DNA of 64,000 bases, from contig PBYU01000081.1 of assembly GCA_002730035.1 (NCBI GenBank), positions 1-64,000 on the forward strand, given 5' to 3'. Positions 25,744 to 35,339 of this stretch are shown here, one piece after another (the first letter of the stretch is position 1; each line of letters starts with the position of its first letter). This DNA comes from Gammaproteobacteria bacterium (GTDB taxonomy: Bacteria > Pseudomonadota > Gammaproteobacteria > Pseudomonadales > Pseudohongiellaceae). A program made the translations under genes and the position numbers. Under the pieces are notes generated by a model. The model was not told the DNA's origin, searched no databases, and saw only the letters and a program-made list of their open reading frames with translations.

Positions 25744-26784
25744 TCAGCCCCCATCCTCAGCTTCGGCTGCACGAAGCTCATTCATTCGTTCGCCACGAAG
25801 AATATTGAACATGCCGTAGTTTCCTTCATGGCAGGCGTATTCATACAGCGTACCTCCTACCTTGGTCATAGGCATAGTAGCAACTATCTTATCGGTAAAC
25901 GTGGAAGGGTCTTCAAGCGTCCACTCATACTCTATCGTGTCATAGCTTACGCGGGTAAATCGTTCGGTAAGAGACTTGTCCTTGGCATTTCCAAAGCGAC
26001 TGAAACTGGGTATCAGGTCGATAAAGTTTCTGGTTTGGACCACAAGCGTGTCGCCTTCCCAATAGCCTCTGGAATCTCCGGTCCACAAGCGAATATCGTC
26101 ATCAAGAGCACCACCGTCATCCAGCGGTACGATACGGGCGTCATGGACCATTTCGGTCATGATTACCGCATGATCCTTGTTTTGAAAGATCTGCACATTG
26201 GCGTTGTAACCACCGCCGTTCATTGGAGGACCGGCGTTGAAGCCGATCATGCAGCGCTCAGACAGGCCGCGATCTTCCGGCCCGTCCTTGGCGATACCCC
26301 CGAACAGTGCAAGCACCGGGCGCTCACCCGGAGTATCGACCGGCCCCAGATTAGCCATATGCTCGGCAGAGCCTTCAACCCTTGCAGGCAGACGACCATT
26401 GGGCGGATAGACAATAAGAGAAGTGCGAACGTTTTCACCGATACTGGCACGCTCATACCAGAAATTGTTATAGCCACCCGTGTTGGAACCTGCTTGTGGG
26501 GCTTCCGGGTTAACCACCAGTACGGCCTCTGCCGCATCCGCTGCTACGCGCCCCTCCTCCTGTCGGATACGATCCTGTTCAACTTCTTCCGAGGTCAGAA
26601 ACTCCTGTGTTCCAAAGCGCTCAGGTCGCTCCATTGGCGTACTGGAATTAAAATTCCAAACCCCCTGCAAATCAGGCTGGTCCCACTCCGTTCGCAGCAC
26701 AACATAATCGTCGGCCGTCTGCGCAAAGGACAAACTAATCGGGGCTATCAGGGTAGAAAAAGCTAGTAACAATTTAATTTTCAT
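25744..26784 (-). CDS. Secreted 'PDLQGVW' family protein, member A
   Basis: This is a 346-residue protein with a signal peptide (1-22). It belongs to a family represented four times in this window whose function I cannot name. Shared features, in order, are PDLQGVWNF near the mature N-terminus, PNGRLP, a single cysteine in SERCMIGF, a strand run HDARIVPL, RGYWEGDTLVVQTRNF and YEYACHEGNYGMFNILRG near the C-terminus. The pattern suggests a beta-rich exported protein. The ATG at 26784 (after GGGAAAGA) opens the signal; a longer frame upstream overlaps a hairpin. It is very close in sequence to member D at 48.1 kb. Confidence 0.75.
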   Translation of the reverse strand: MKIKLLLAFSTLIAPISLSFAQTADDYVVLRTEWDQPDLQGVWNFNSSTPMERPERFGTQEFLTSEEVEQDRIRQEEGRVAADAAEAVLVVNPEAPQAGSNTGGYNNFWYERASIGENVRTSLIVYPPNGRLPARVEGSAEHMANLGPVDTPGERPVLALFGGIAKDGPEDRGLSERCMIGFNAGPPMNGGGYNANVQIFQNKDHAVIMTEMVHDARIVPLDDGGALDDDIRLWTGDSRGYWEGDTLVVQTRNFIDLIPSFSRFGNAKDKSLTERFTRVSYDTIEYEWTLEDPSTFTDKIVATMPMTKVGGTLYEYACHEGNYGMFNILRGERMNELRAAEAEDGG

Positions 26785-26864
26785 AGTTCTTTCCCGTAGA
26801 TTGACTAGACCTGGAGCTAAGGTAGTATTTTTGACAAAAGTAATCAATACAAACTCGTTGATGT

Positions 26865-26905
26865 GGGGGTAGTTCATTTGCTTATTGAGCAAATGAACTA
26901 CCCCC
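26865..26905. terminator. Perfect 17-bp hairpin between two family members
   Basis: GGGGGTAGTTCATTTGC (26865-26881) pairs exactly with GCAAATGAACTACCCCC (26889-26905) around a seven-base loop. It begins two bases after the stop of the 26908 gene and lies before the start of the 25744 gene, both on the minus strand. With no T-run, it could be a 3'-end stabiliser or attenuator between the two genes. Confidence 0.65.
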
Positions 26906-26907
26906 CG

Positions 26908-27951
26908 TCAGCGCTGCGAATCCCTTACCCTGGCTGCTCGCAGTATCGACGGTAATGAATAATTGCCCTCATGGCAGGCATACTCATAGATCTTCTTGCC
27001 AGGCGCCATTCTTTGTAGTGGGACCTGGGCCGTTACAGACTGACTGTAGAATTTGGGATCGGTCAGTGTGTAGCTGAACAGTAACTGGTCCTTTGAGACG
27101 GGAGTGTAGGTTTCAGTAATTTCCAGTTGAGCAGAAGATCTCACAAAGAAGTTGGATTGTTCCGGCCTGAAGTTTTTCGTGTGAATGACTAGAGAGTCTC
27201 CTTCATACCGGGCAATGGAATCGCCCAACCATTTATTGCCCTGGTTCTCAAAATGCTCGTCGCTGAGACGGATAACACGAACCGCACTGAAGTACTCAGA
27301 CAAAATCACTACATAGTTTTCATTTTGTACGATTTGAATATTACGAAGCGGATTATCACCATCGATTGAATTAGTGGCATCAAAGGTAAAAAGCAGCGGT
27401 AGCTGACCAGCCGAATTTAGACAACGCTCCTGCCCCGACCTGATTTCTGGACCATCTAAACGGTCAAATCCCTGTGCAAGCCAGTCGGCATAAATATCCC
27501 TGGCTCCCTCCAGATAAGGCAGCCGTCCGTTTGGCGGATCGATAATCAAGGAGGTTCGGTATTCTCCATTTACCTTCGAGACCATGATAGGCCTGACTTC
27601 AAAATTCTGATCGGCCCCGGCGCCAACCGTTCCGCCGCGCTGTGGTGCTGGCCGATCGGGATCGAGCGGCAGTGCCCTGGCTACTTCCTGGTCTCGGGCA
27701 ATCATTTCCAGAAGCAGGGCTTCTTCTGTGGTGTAAGCCTGCTTTGTGCCCAAGGCTACAGGACGTTGTAGCGGCGTTTGGGAAGGGTTGGTCCACAATC
27801 CTTGTAAGTCCGGATAGCCATACTCGGTTCTGGGGACAAGCCACGCCGACTCAGCTGCGAATGAAACCGTCGTCAAGAATACTGGAATGTAGATCGCCAG
27901 GATCCACAAATAGCAGGCCTTAACACAGGAAGAATTGAAGCGAGGCTTCAT
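26908..27951 (-). CDS. Secreted 'PDLQGLW' family protein, member B
   Basis: This is a 347-residue exported protein of the same family, more diverged. It has a signal peptide (about 1-33), PDLQGLWTN, PNGRLPYLEG, QERCLNS, ARYEGDSLVIHTKNF and YEYACHEGNYSLPSIL. The conserved Cys-His pair in ACHEGNY and the lone central cysteine are kept. GGAG eight bases before the ATG at 27951 sets the start. It is upstream of member A on the same strand, so the two are probably co-transcribed, with the 17-bp hairpin between. Function unknown. Confidence 0.75.
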   Translation of the reverse strand: MKPRFNSSCVKACYLWILAIYIPVFLTTVSFAAESAWLVPRTEYGYPDLQGLWTNPSQTPLQRPVALGTKQAYTTEEALLLEMIARDQEVARALPLDPDRPAPQRGGTVGAGADQNFEVRPIMVSKVNGEYRTSLIIDPPNGRLPYLEGARDIYADWLAQGFDRLDGPEIRSGQERCLNSAGQLPLLFTFDATNSIDGDNPLRNIQIVQNENYVVILSEYFSAVRVIRLSDEHFENQGNKWLGDSIARYEGDSLVIHTKNFRPEQSNFFVRSSAQLEITETYTPVSKDQLLFSYTLTDPKFYSQSVTAQVPLQRMAPGKKIYEYACHEGNYSLPSILRAARVRDSQR

Positions 27952-28057
27952 CAAGGATTCTCCGCTTATTGTTATTTGTTTCTATTTCTCTGTTGAACTC
28001 GGACGGTACAGCATCACTTCCTTGTTTTCCAGCTATTCGGTACTGCCCAGTACAAAA

Positions 28058-30949
28058 TCATGAATCGAGTGCCATCTCAAGCGCACGCACCACATGCAAT
28101 GCCTGTCTACCGGTGCCGTGACTTATCTGCCCCCTACAACTTATTCCGTCGGCGATAAGCAGTACGTCTTGGTCGGCCTCCTTAACTGCTGGAAACAGCG
28201 ACAGCGCACCCATCTGCATGGAGCTATCATAGTGTTCTTTCTCATAGCCGAAAGAACCGGCCATGCCACAACAACTGGAGTCGATAGTGTTGACTTGCAG
28301 TTCCGGGATCAGTGACAGCACTTTCTGTACTGGCGACATCACTGCAAAGGCTTTCTGATGGCAGTGACCGTGTAGCAGCGCCTGTTTTGAAGCAATGGCT
28401 TTCAATTTGAGATTCAGTCGCCCCGCGTCATGTTCCGCCGCAAGGAACTCTTCAAGCAGAAAACTGCTTTCCGCCAGCGCTTCCGTGTCGGCGCCGGGCA
28501 TTAATGCAACATATTCATCGCGCAGCGTCAGAAGACAGGATGGTTCGAGGCCGATTATCGGTACACCGCGCTCCACAAAGGGCATTAGTGTATCAAGCAT
28601 GCGGGTTACTTCGACCTTCGCTTCATCGAGTAACCCGGAGCTGAAGAAGGTCCTGCCGCAACACAACGGTCTACCACCATCCAGGGGTCTGGGGCAGGCC
28701 ACATGAAATCCAGCAGCGCTGAGTACGGCGATCGCGGCATTGGCATTTTCTACCTCGAAGCAACTATTAAAGCTATCCACCAGCAACACCACTTCCCGCT
28801 CGCCTTCGGAAACTACGGTGTCCTCGACCGGGGGCACAAACTGATCACGGCGCCACCGGGGCAAGCGGCGTTGGCTGGTGAGCCCGAAGCACCATTCCGA
28901 CAGCTTAGCCATTCCCGGTATTTGATCTCGCAGATTTAGCAGGAAGGAAAATTGGCGAAGTTTGGGTGCATAGCGAGGTAGGTAGGCAAACAGGCGATCT
29001 CTAACAGACAAGCCATGCGTTTGATGATATTGATCGAGAAACTCAATCTTCATGCGGGCCATATCCACGCCAACGGGACATTCCCGCTTGCAACCCTTGC
29101 AGCTCACGCACAGTTCCATGGCCTGATACATGGCATCGGAGGTGAAGGCATCTTCGCCGAGTTGACCGGTGATCGCCAGACGTAGGGTATTGGCTCTACC
29201 CCGGGTAAGATGCTGCTCATCCCGGCTAATCCGATAGGAGGGGCACATGGTGCCGACATTTGCCTTGCGGCAGGCTCCATTGTTATTGCACATCTCGATA
29301 GCGCGGTTGAAGCCACCCCAATCTGACCAATCCAGCTTGGTCTGGATAGCGATCGGCGCATAGCCCGGCGCATAACGCATAATCTCTCTATCGTCCATCT
29401 TGTGTGGGTTGACGATCTTGCCGGGGTTAAATAGATTGCCTGGATCGAAGGCGTGTTTCACTTCTTCAAAATTTTTCCCCATGCGTTTGCCGAACATGGG
29501 CTCGTGGAATTCGGATCTGGAAATGCCGTCGCCATGCTCGCCAGAATGTGAGCCCTTGTACTCCCGCACCATCTCCAGACATTCTTCGACGATAGCCCGC
29601 ATCCTGGTGGCGCCAGCCTCCTCTTTCATATTCAGGACCGGCCTGACATGCAGAGTACCTACCGAGGCGTGTGCATAAAAGGTGCCTGTTGTCCCATGTT
29701 TGTGAAAGATATCGGTTAGCCGGTGTGTGTACTCGGCCAGGTCTTCCAACTGCACGGCACAATCTTCGATGAAAGACACCGGCTTGCCGTCGCCCTTCAT
29801 GGACATCATGATATTTAATCCTGCCTTTCTAACCTCCCAGATCGCGTTCTGGAACTCGGCGTCCGTTGCCTGGACCACCGCATCCGGGAAGCCGAGATCG
29901 CCCATCAATTCGACTAACTCCCCGAGGCTATGCAGCTGTTTGTCGCGGTCATCCCCGGCAAACTCCACTAGTAGCAGTGCATCCGGCTCTCCCTGCACGA
30001 AACGATTCACCGTAGGTGCGAAGATTGGAATTTCGCGTGCCAGTTCGATCATGGTCCGATCAACCAACTCGACCGCAGCGGGATCCAGCTTGACGATATG
30101 CCGGGTGGCATCCATGGCTTGATAGAAGGTCGGGAAATGACAGACACCGAGTACTTTCGCCGGTGGAATCGGTTGCAGGTTTAAATGGATGCGCTGAAAG
30201 AAACCCAGCGTACCTTCCGAGCCCACCAGCAGCCGGCCCAAGTTGGGCTGGCCCTTGGTCAACTCATCGATGTTGTAGCCACCGACCCGGCGTAATAGAT
30301 CGGGAAAGCGTGTCGCAATCTCCTGTGCCTCCCGTTTACCCAGTGCCAGCATTTTCTCTACCAGGTCCTGGTAAACTGGATTGTCCTGCTGATCACCACC
30401 CAGCGCCTTGAAGTGGGCCTTACTGCCATCGGCCAACAATGCCTCGACGGAGCGGACGTTGTGTACCATGTTGCCATAGCGTATGGAACGCGCACCGCAG
30501 CTGTTGTTGCCGGTCATGCCACCCAGCGTTGCCCGGTTAGCGGTCGATACATCGACAGGATAGAAAAGCCCGTGAGGTTTCAGGTACCGGTTGAGCTGAT
30601 CCAGCACCATGCCGGGTTGGACACAGATGGTTGCTGCGGCCTGGTCGAACTCAACCACTTGATTGAGATGCCGCGTACTGTCGATAAGCAACGCTTCGCC
30701 GATGGCCTGTCCATTCTGTGACGTCCCGCTGCCGCGGGGAAGCACCGGGATGCCCTCTTCGGCGGCAATCTGTACGGCGATTTCAACATCCTCATCGTTG
30801 CCAGGAACTACCACGCCAATCGGCATGAGTTGGTAGATAGAGGCGTCGGTACTGTATCGGCCTCGACTGAAGTCATCGAAGAGAACGTCGCCCTGCAGTT
30901 CCTGCTTTAACCGTCTTGCCAACGGGCTGTTATTTCTATTGTTTTTCAT
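28058..30949 (-). CDS. Fused FAD-linked oxidase / Fe-S / cysteine-rich oxidoreductase (GlcD-GlcF-like, YdiJ type)
   Basis: This is a 963-residue cytosolic or membrane-associated protein. Residues about 40-500 are a VAO-type FAD-binding oxidase (PRGSGTSQNGQ, GGMTGNNSCGARSIRYG, LVGSEGTLGF). Cysteine clusters follow near 570-660: CNNNGACRKANVGTMCPSYR and CVSCKGCKRECPVGVD, two Fe-S sites. The C-terminal part has the CCG motifs of heterodisulphide-reductase-like domains (LCCGRTFF, SSCCGMAG). The layout matches single-chain D-2-hydroxyacid dehydrogenases such as YdiJ, which pass electrons to quinone. Substrates in the family include D-2-hydroxyglutarate, D-lactate and glycolate. The ATG at 30949 is preferred over a TTG two codons earlier. 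Confidence 0.9.
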   Translation of the reverse strand: MKNNRNNSPLARRLKQELQGDVLFDDFSRGRYSTDASIYQLMPIGVVVPGNDEDVEIAVQIAAEEGIPVLPRGSGTSQNGQAIGEALLIDSTRHLNQVVEFDQAAATICVQPGMVLDQLNRYLKPHGLFYPVDVSTANRATLGGMTGNNSCGARSIRYGNMVHNVRSVEALLADGSKAHFKALGGDQQDNPVYQDLVEKMLALGKREAQEIATRFPDLLRRVGGYNIDELTKGQPNLGRLLVGSEGTLGFFQRIHLNLQPIPPAKVLGVCHFPTFYQAMDATRHIVKLDPAAVELVDRTMIELAREIPIFAPTVNRFVQGEPDALLLVEFAGDDRDKQLHSLGELVELMGDLGFPDAVVQATDAEFQNAIWEVRKAGLNIMMSMKGDGKPVSFIEDCAVQLEDLAEYTHRLTDIFHKHGTTGTFYAHASVGTLHVRPVLNMKEEAGATRMRAIVEECLEMVREYKGSHSGEHGDGISRSEFHEPMFGKRMGKNFEEVKHAFDPGNLFNPGKIVNPHKMDDREIMRYAPGYAPIAIQTKLDWSDWGGFNRAIEMCNNNGACRKANVGTMCPSYRISRDEQHLTRGRANTLRLAITGQLGEDAFTSDAMYQAMELCVSCKGCKRECPVGVDMARMKIEFLDQYHQTHGLSVRDRLFAYLPRYAPKLRQFSFLLNLRDQIPGMAKLSEWCFGLTSQRRLPRWRRDQFVPPVEDTVVSEGEREVVLLVDSFNSCFEVENANAAIAVLSAAGFHVACPRPLDGGRPLCCGRTFFSSGLLDEAKVEVTRMLDTLMPFVERGVPIIGLEPSCLLTLRDEYVALMPGADTEALAESSFLLEEFLAAEHDAGRLNLKLKAIASKQALLHGHCHQKAFAVMSPVQKVLSLIPELQVNTIDSSCCGMAGSFGYEKEHYDSSMQMGALSLFPAVKEADQDVLLIADGISCRGQISHGTGRQALHVVRALEMALDS

Positions 30950-31112
30950 GGACAACTGGGAATCTAATAAACAGCCAGATTTATATCATATTCGGAGTCG
31001 AAATTTGTAAGTGATTGGCAACGCTGGAATTTCAAACCAGCATTCGACATTGAAAAGGCCCTGCAGCTCATTTACTCTGCAGAGATGAAAAATCAATAAG
31101 ACAGGACCCACC

Positions 31113-32732
31113 GTGAAAAAACCAATTCCATTTCTCGCGTTGACAGCGCTGCTTGCCAATCCACTCTGCGCACAAGAGCTTGCCCCCGGATACATCGATC
31201 CCTACCCCGTGTTGCAAGCTGCCTCTGCTGCTATCGGTGAAGACCAGTTGAGCTGTGTGTCCATCTCCGGCACTGCCTATACTGGCATGGTGGGCCAACA
31301 GCGCCTGAATGGCTATGAAGTGGATTGGCCTCGGGGGGAGCTGTTGCGCAACTATACCCGCCTGATTGACTGGCAGAATGTCAGGATGCTGGAAACGTTC
31401 GATCGCGAGCCTGGCAACAACCCGGCGTCCTGGAAATACGGGCTGGGCTGGCAAGGCGGTACGGCGATTCAGCAGCAGACTCACCAGGAATTCATGCTCA
31501 ATGGCAGCTACGCCTGGCACAAAGATGGCGAGGATGGCGCACCCGTTGCCGCGCCTCAACACGATTCAGAGCGGTGGCAACTGGACATGTGGCTGACACC
31601 CCACGGATTTCTGAAGGCGGCGCGTCTGCCCGGCGCAAATCCCAGAGCCACCTGGCGCTGGGAGTTGGGTGAAATGGGTCGTGACGGCGCGACGGTAAAT
31701 CCAGAAAAAGTGACGATTGTGTCCATCGACCTGCTCGGTAAGTACCGGGTGGATGCAACGATTAATTCACAAAACCTGTTGCAACGCATTCACACCTGGG
31801 TGCCCGATCCGGTACTCGGTGACGCCAACTATGAACACGAGTTTGCCAATGGCGATTACATCGACATCGGCAACGGTATCCGCTTTCCCACTATATGGCA
31901 CCACCACACCGGTTGGGACGATAACTATCAGTCACAGAGCATCAACGCCGGGCACAATGCCTTCGGCGGCAATCAGTCCGATATCCAGGCGAACGTCTGT
32001 CCCGGTGAATTACCCGTGCCGCCATCCGTCAGCAATGCCGAATTTATCGAGACGGTAGAAGTGAACGAATTAGCCGCTGGTGTTTACCTGTTAGGTGGCA
32101 GCTCCCACAACAGTGTAGCGGTGGAATTTGCAGACTATATCGCAGTGGTGGAAGCGCCACTGAATGAACGACGCAACCTGGCGGTAATCGACCGAATTGT
32201 GGAATTGATTCCGGGTAAGCCGATTCGCTTCCTGGTCAATACTCACCAGCATCACGATCACATCGGTGGCCTGCGCACTTATATGCATATCGGCGCTACC
32301 ATTATCACCCATTGGAAGAACTACGATTTCTATAGCAACGATGTGCTGAACTACGCGCCCCGCACACTGGATCCGGACATGCTGAGCCTGTGGCCGCCAA
32401 CGGAACTGGCCGAAGGCTATCAGTATGAAACTGTACGAGAGAACTATGTGCTTACGGACGGCAATCGCAACCTGAACATTTCCTACGTGCATCCGCTTAA
32501 CCATGTCGAAGGAATGCTGGTGGCTTATCTGCCGGAAGAAATGCTGTTGATAGAGGCGGATCTATTCGACGGCCCCTCGGCAGTCAATCGAGATGCACTC
32601 TCAATAACGCCCAACCAGTCCCATCGGAGCCTGTATAATCACGTGCAGCGCCTTTCTCTGGAGGTAGACACGCTGGTGCCAATCCATGGCGAACCGACAA
32701 GCTGGGACGACTTCGAAGCACTGATTGACTGA
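31113..32732 (+). CDS. Exported metallo-beta-lactamase-fold hydrolase
   Basis: This is a 539-residue protein with a signal peptide (1-20). An N-terminal lipoprotein-carrier-like beta domain (about 25-300) precedes an MBL domain (about 305-535). Metal ligands are NTHQHHDHIGG (HxHxDH), HPLNHVEG, EADLFDG and PIHGEP. It starts with GTG at 31113 after AGGA. The two-zinc site is intact, so it should be an active hydrolase; the family includes lactonases, glyoxalase II, sulphatases and beta-lactamases. The large N-terminal extension is unusual for the last three. Confidence 0.82.
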   Translation: MKKPIPFLALTALLANPLCAQELAPGYIDPYPVLQAASAAIGEDQLSCVSISGTAYTGMVGQQRLNGYEVDWPRGELLRNYTRLIDWQNVRMLETFDREPGNNPASWKYGLGWQGGTAIQQQTHQEFMLNGSYAWHKDGEDGAPVAAPQHDSERWQLDMWLTPHGFLKAARLPGANPRATWRWELGEMGRDGATVNPEKVTIVSIDLLGKYRVDATINSQNLLQRIHTWVPDPVLGDANYEHEFANGDYIDIGNGIRFPTIWHHHTGWDDNYQSQSINAGHNAFGGNQSDIQANVCPGELPVPPSVSNAEFIETVEVNELAAGVYLLGGSSHNSVAVEFADYIAVVEAPLNERRNLAVIDRIVELIPGKPIRFLVNTHQHHDHIGGLRTYMHIGATIITHWKNYDFYSNDVLNYAPRTLDPDMLSLWPPTELAEGYQYETVRENYVLTDGNRNLNISYVHPLNHVEGMLVAYLPEEMLLIEADLFDGPSAVNRDALSITPNQSHRSLYNHVQRLSLEVDTLVPIHGEPTSWDDFEALID

Positions 32733-32750
32733 GAATCCTTCAGGGCTCTA

Positions 32751-33227
32751 CTATTGTAGCTTTCGCCAACTGAGAGTTGCGGTAACTCTACCCTGGGCAT
32801 CCTTCAAAGACAACTTTAATAACCCGTCCTCGAAAGCAAAGTGGCGAATATTATCACCACCCACCCACTGCGGGGCCGTAGGCGATCCTTGGACATGGTG
32901 GATGACGATGGAATTTTCGGCATCGAAAGAGACGCCTCCCCAGTAGGCAAACCCACCGACGGTTCGATCACTTGAATTGTTAGCGCGTTCCGGCAGGTTT
33001 ATCGGCATGCCGAGACCCGCCATATTGCCAAAAGCGTCGTAGCTGAGGCGACCGATGTAATTCATATCACGCTCACTGCCACTGCCGGGAAATGTGAAAT
33101 AGCTCACCAGTTCATAATCACCGATAAACTGCTGGCGAATCGTTTCGACATCATCGGCAGCCTGCAGCAGAGAACTCATGAGTAGTAGCAACGAACTAAA
33201 AAGCGTAAAGGAAGATTTTCTTATCAT
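32751..33227 (-). CDS. Exported lipocalin-like protein
   Basis: This is a 158-residue protein with a signal peptide (1-23). The mature part starts with IRQQFIGDYELVSYFTF, followed by RDMNYIGRLSYDAFGNMAGLG, the strand pattern of lipocalin-like (Lipocalin_5 type) domains where G-x-Y/W-x-L-x-S is the first barrel strand. It would form a small barrel that could bind a hydrophobic ligand. It is convergent with the MBL-fold gene and 33 bases downstream of gamma-glutamyltransferase, probably in that operon. Confidence 0.7.
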   Translation of the reverse strand: MIRKSSFTLFSSLLLLMSSLLQAADDVETIRQQFIGDYELVSYFTFPGSGSERDMNYIGRLSYDAFGNMAGLGMPINLPERANNSSDRTVGGFAYWGGVSFDAENSIVIHHVQGSPTAPQWVGGDNIRHFAFEDGLLKLSLKDAQGRVTATLSWRKLQ

Positions 33228-33260
33228 GGTCAGGCTCCCTGTGCGGGTGAAAGTTCTTAT

Positions 33261-34967
33261 TTAATAACCGACGGCAGCTCCATCGGCTCGTCTCGAATCA
33301 GCTGCTCCAAGGAAAAGACCCGCCACTCGATCATGGTAAACACCCATGGCGGCTCCCAGGGAACCGCGCACACTCAACTGATGCCCGCGTTCCTCGTAGA
33401 GCCGAATCGTATCGACAGATAAGGCATTGGATTCGATGCTGGTCATATCCGGCAGCCACTGATGATGAATACGCCCGGCTTCGATGGCCTCGGCGATATT
33501 CAGATCGTGATCGAGCACGTTGAGAATCACCTGCATCGTAGTATTGATAATAGTCTTGCCACCGGGACTGCCAGCGGCGAAGAGAGGCTTGCCATCCTGG
33601 GCAATGATAGTTGGCGTCATGCTGGATAAGGGTCGTTTCTCAGGGGCAACTAAATTCGGTGCAGTGCCGATACTACCGCGCATATTAGTGACACCTGGCA
33701 CGGCGTTGAAGTCACCCAGTTCGTTGTTAAGGAGATAGCCGCCGCCTTCTACAACGATGCCAGAGCCATAACCGAATTCCAGCGTATAGGTGACGCTGAC
33801 CATATTTCCTTCACTATCGACAATAGAGTAGTGTGTGGTCTCTTCGCTCTCATAGACCTGAGCAAACTCCGATGGGTTGCTCTCAGATTTTTTGTCCATG
33901 TCGATTGAGGTGCGCAACGTGGCAGCATAGTCCTTGTCCATTAGCTGCTCGAGCGGCATGCCCTCGTTAAAATCCGGATCACCCAGATGTTCGGCACGAT
34001 CGGCATAGGCCCGGCGCATCGCCTCGGTGAGCACATGCAGGTACTGCGCGGAGTTATGCCCCATGGCGGCAAGATCGTAGCCTTCCAGGATATTCAACAT
34101 CTCTACCAGTGCGACGCCACCGGAACTGGGTGGAGGCATACTCACGACTTCGTAACCACGGTAGGTACCCCGTACCGGCTCGCGTTCGACTGCTTCGTAA
34201 CGCGCCAGATCCTGCTCGGTAATCAGCCCACCGTTAGCTGCCATGAACTCTGCGAGGCGCCGCGCATTTTCACCACGATAGAAACCATCGTGACCGTTGT
34301 CCTGAATCAATTCCAGTGTGTGAGCCAAATCGGGTTGGCGCCAGGTGTCACCCATCTCATAGAGCGAACCGTCTGGTCTGGAAAACTTCCTGGCCGAAGA
34401 AGGATATTGGGCAAAGCGGTTGGCACTTCTTGCGAAGCCGGTCTGCAGGGAATAGGTGATTGGAATGCCTTCGCGGGCCAGTTTAACGGCTGGTGCTACC
34501 AGGTCTTCCCAGGGCAATGAGCCCAGTTCCTGGTGAGCCTTGTAGAGGCCAGCCACGGTTCCCGGCACACCGACGGCGAGTGGCCCGATGTGATTTGAGT
34601 TATTAATTACATCGCCATCCAGACCCAGGTACATGCGTTCGGTCGCGGAGATAGCTGCCTTCTCACGAAAATCGAAAGTCGTGGCATGGCCGTCTTCACC
34701 GTGATAGACCATAAATCCACCACCACCGATGTTACCCGCGGAGGGCCAGGTCACTGCCAGTGCGAAAGCCGTTGCAACTGCGGCATCGACTGCGTTGCCC
34801 CCCTGCTTGAGTACAGCCACTCCGGCTTCCGAAGCCAGCCGCGAGGCACTGCTGACTATGCCATTTTTAGCCCTTAGGGGAGCCCTTCCACCTTGGGAGA
34901 AGGATGGCGCAAAGAGCACCAGACACAGGAACAAGGCGAAACTTCTAAATATTGCCGGACGAATCAT
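33261..34967 (-). CDS. ggt: Gamma-glutamyltransferase
   Basis: This 568-residue Ntn-hydrolase precursor is periplasmic (signal peptide 1-24). It transfers or hydrolyses the gamma-glutamyl group of glutathione and similar peptides. FREKAA (R101) is the glutamate-binding arginine. Self-cleavage should occur between E376 and T377 in ESEETTHYSIVD, making T377 the nucleophile. GSGIVVEGGGYLLNNELGDF and RPLSSMTPTI are the lid and oxyanion-hole regions. The length is normal. Upstream of the lipocalin-like gene on the same strand. Confidence 0.95.
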   Translation of the reverse strand: MIRPAIFRSFALFLCLVLFAPSFSQGGRAPLRAKNGIVSSASRLASEAGVAVLKQGGNAVDAAVATAFALAVTWPSAGNIGGGGFMVYHGEDGHATTFDFREKAAISATERMYLGLDGDVINNSNHIGPLAVGVPGTVAGLYKAHQELGSLPWEDLVAPAVKLAREGIPITYSLQTGFARSANRFAQYPSSARKFSRPDGSLYEMGDTWRQPDLAHTLELIQDNGHDGFYRGENARRLAEFMAANGGLITEQDLARYEAVEREPVRGTYRGYEVVSMPPPSSGGVALVEMLNILEGYDLAAMGHNSAQYLHVLTEAMRRAYADRAEHLGDPDFNEGMPLEQLMDKDYAATLRTSIDMDKKSESNPSEFAQVYESEETTHYSIVDSEGNMVSVTYTLEFGYGSGIVVEGGGYLLNNELGDFNAVPGVTNMRGSIGTAPNLVAPEKRPLSSMTPTIIAQDGKPLFAAGSPGGKTIINTTMQVILNVLDHDLNIAEAIEAGRIHHQWLPDMTSIESNALSVDTIRLYEERGHQLSVRGSLGAAMGVYHDRVAGLFLGAADSRRADGAAVGY

Positions 34968-35339
34968 TACAACTCTCTCTAAATACTCTCGCTATGAACA
35001 AATAATCGAAACTGGATGCCGGATTATGCCACTTCCTCATCTGCCATCCCTAAAAAACCAGTGCCCAGTTTATGCTACGTAGGGCGGCATTAGCAATGTC
35101 AGGATAGACAACTACAGGGCGCGAGACAGGCGCAAAATCCCAAAACAATTCATTTCGGCTGCTGATTTCCACAATTTCCGCTGGATACTCTGAGATGCAG
35201 GCTTATTGTCCTCAAAGCATCGAGCTGACCTGTAATTAGCTACTGCAAAATGCTAAGTTTCACAGGTGATTAACGGCTGCTGTAATATCCGAATTCTTGG
35301 ACTTCAGTTTTTTCAAATTTTCTTGTCGAGTTGGAATTT
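34968..35339. other. Divergent intergenic region between ggt and the M19 dipeptidase
   Basis: No gene or strong hairpin is visible in these 372 bases. The segment must carry the promoters of both divergent genes. The part near 35280-35330 is A/T-rich and nearest to the dipeptidase start. Confidence 0.5.
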
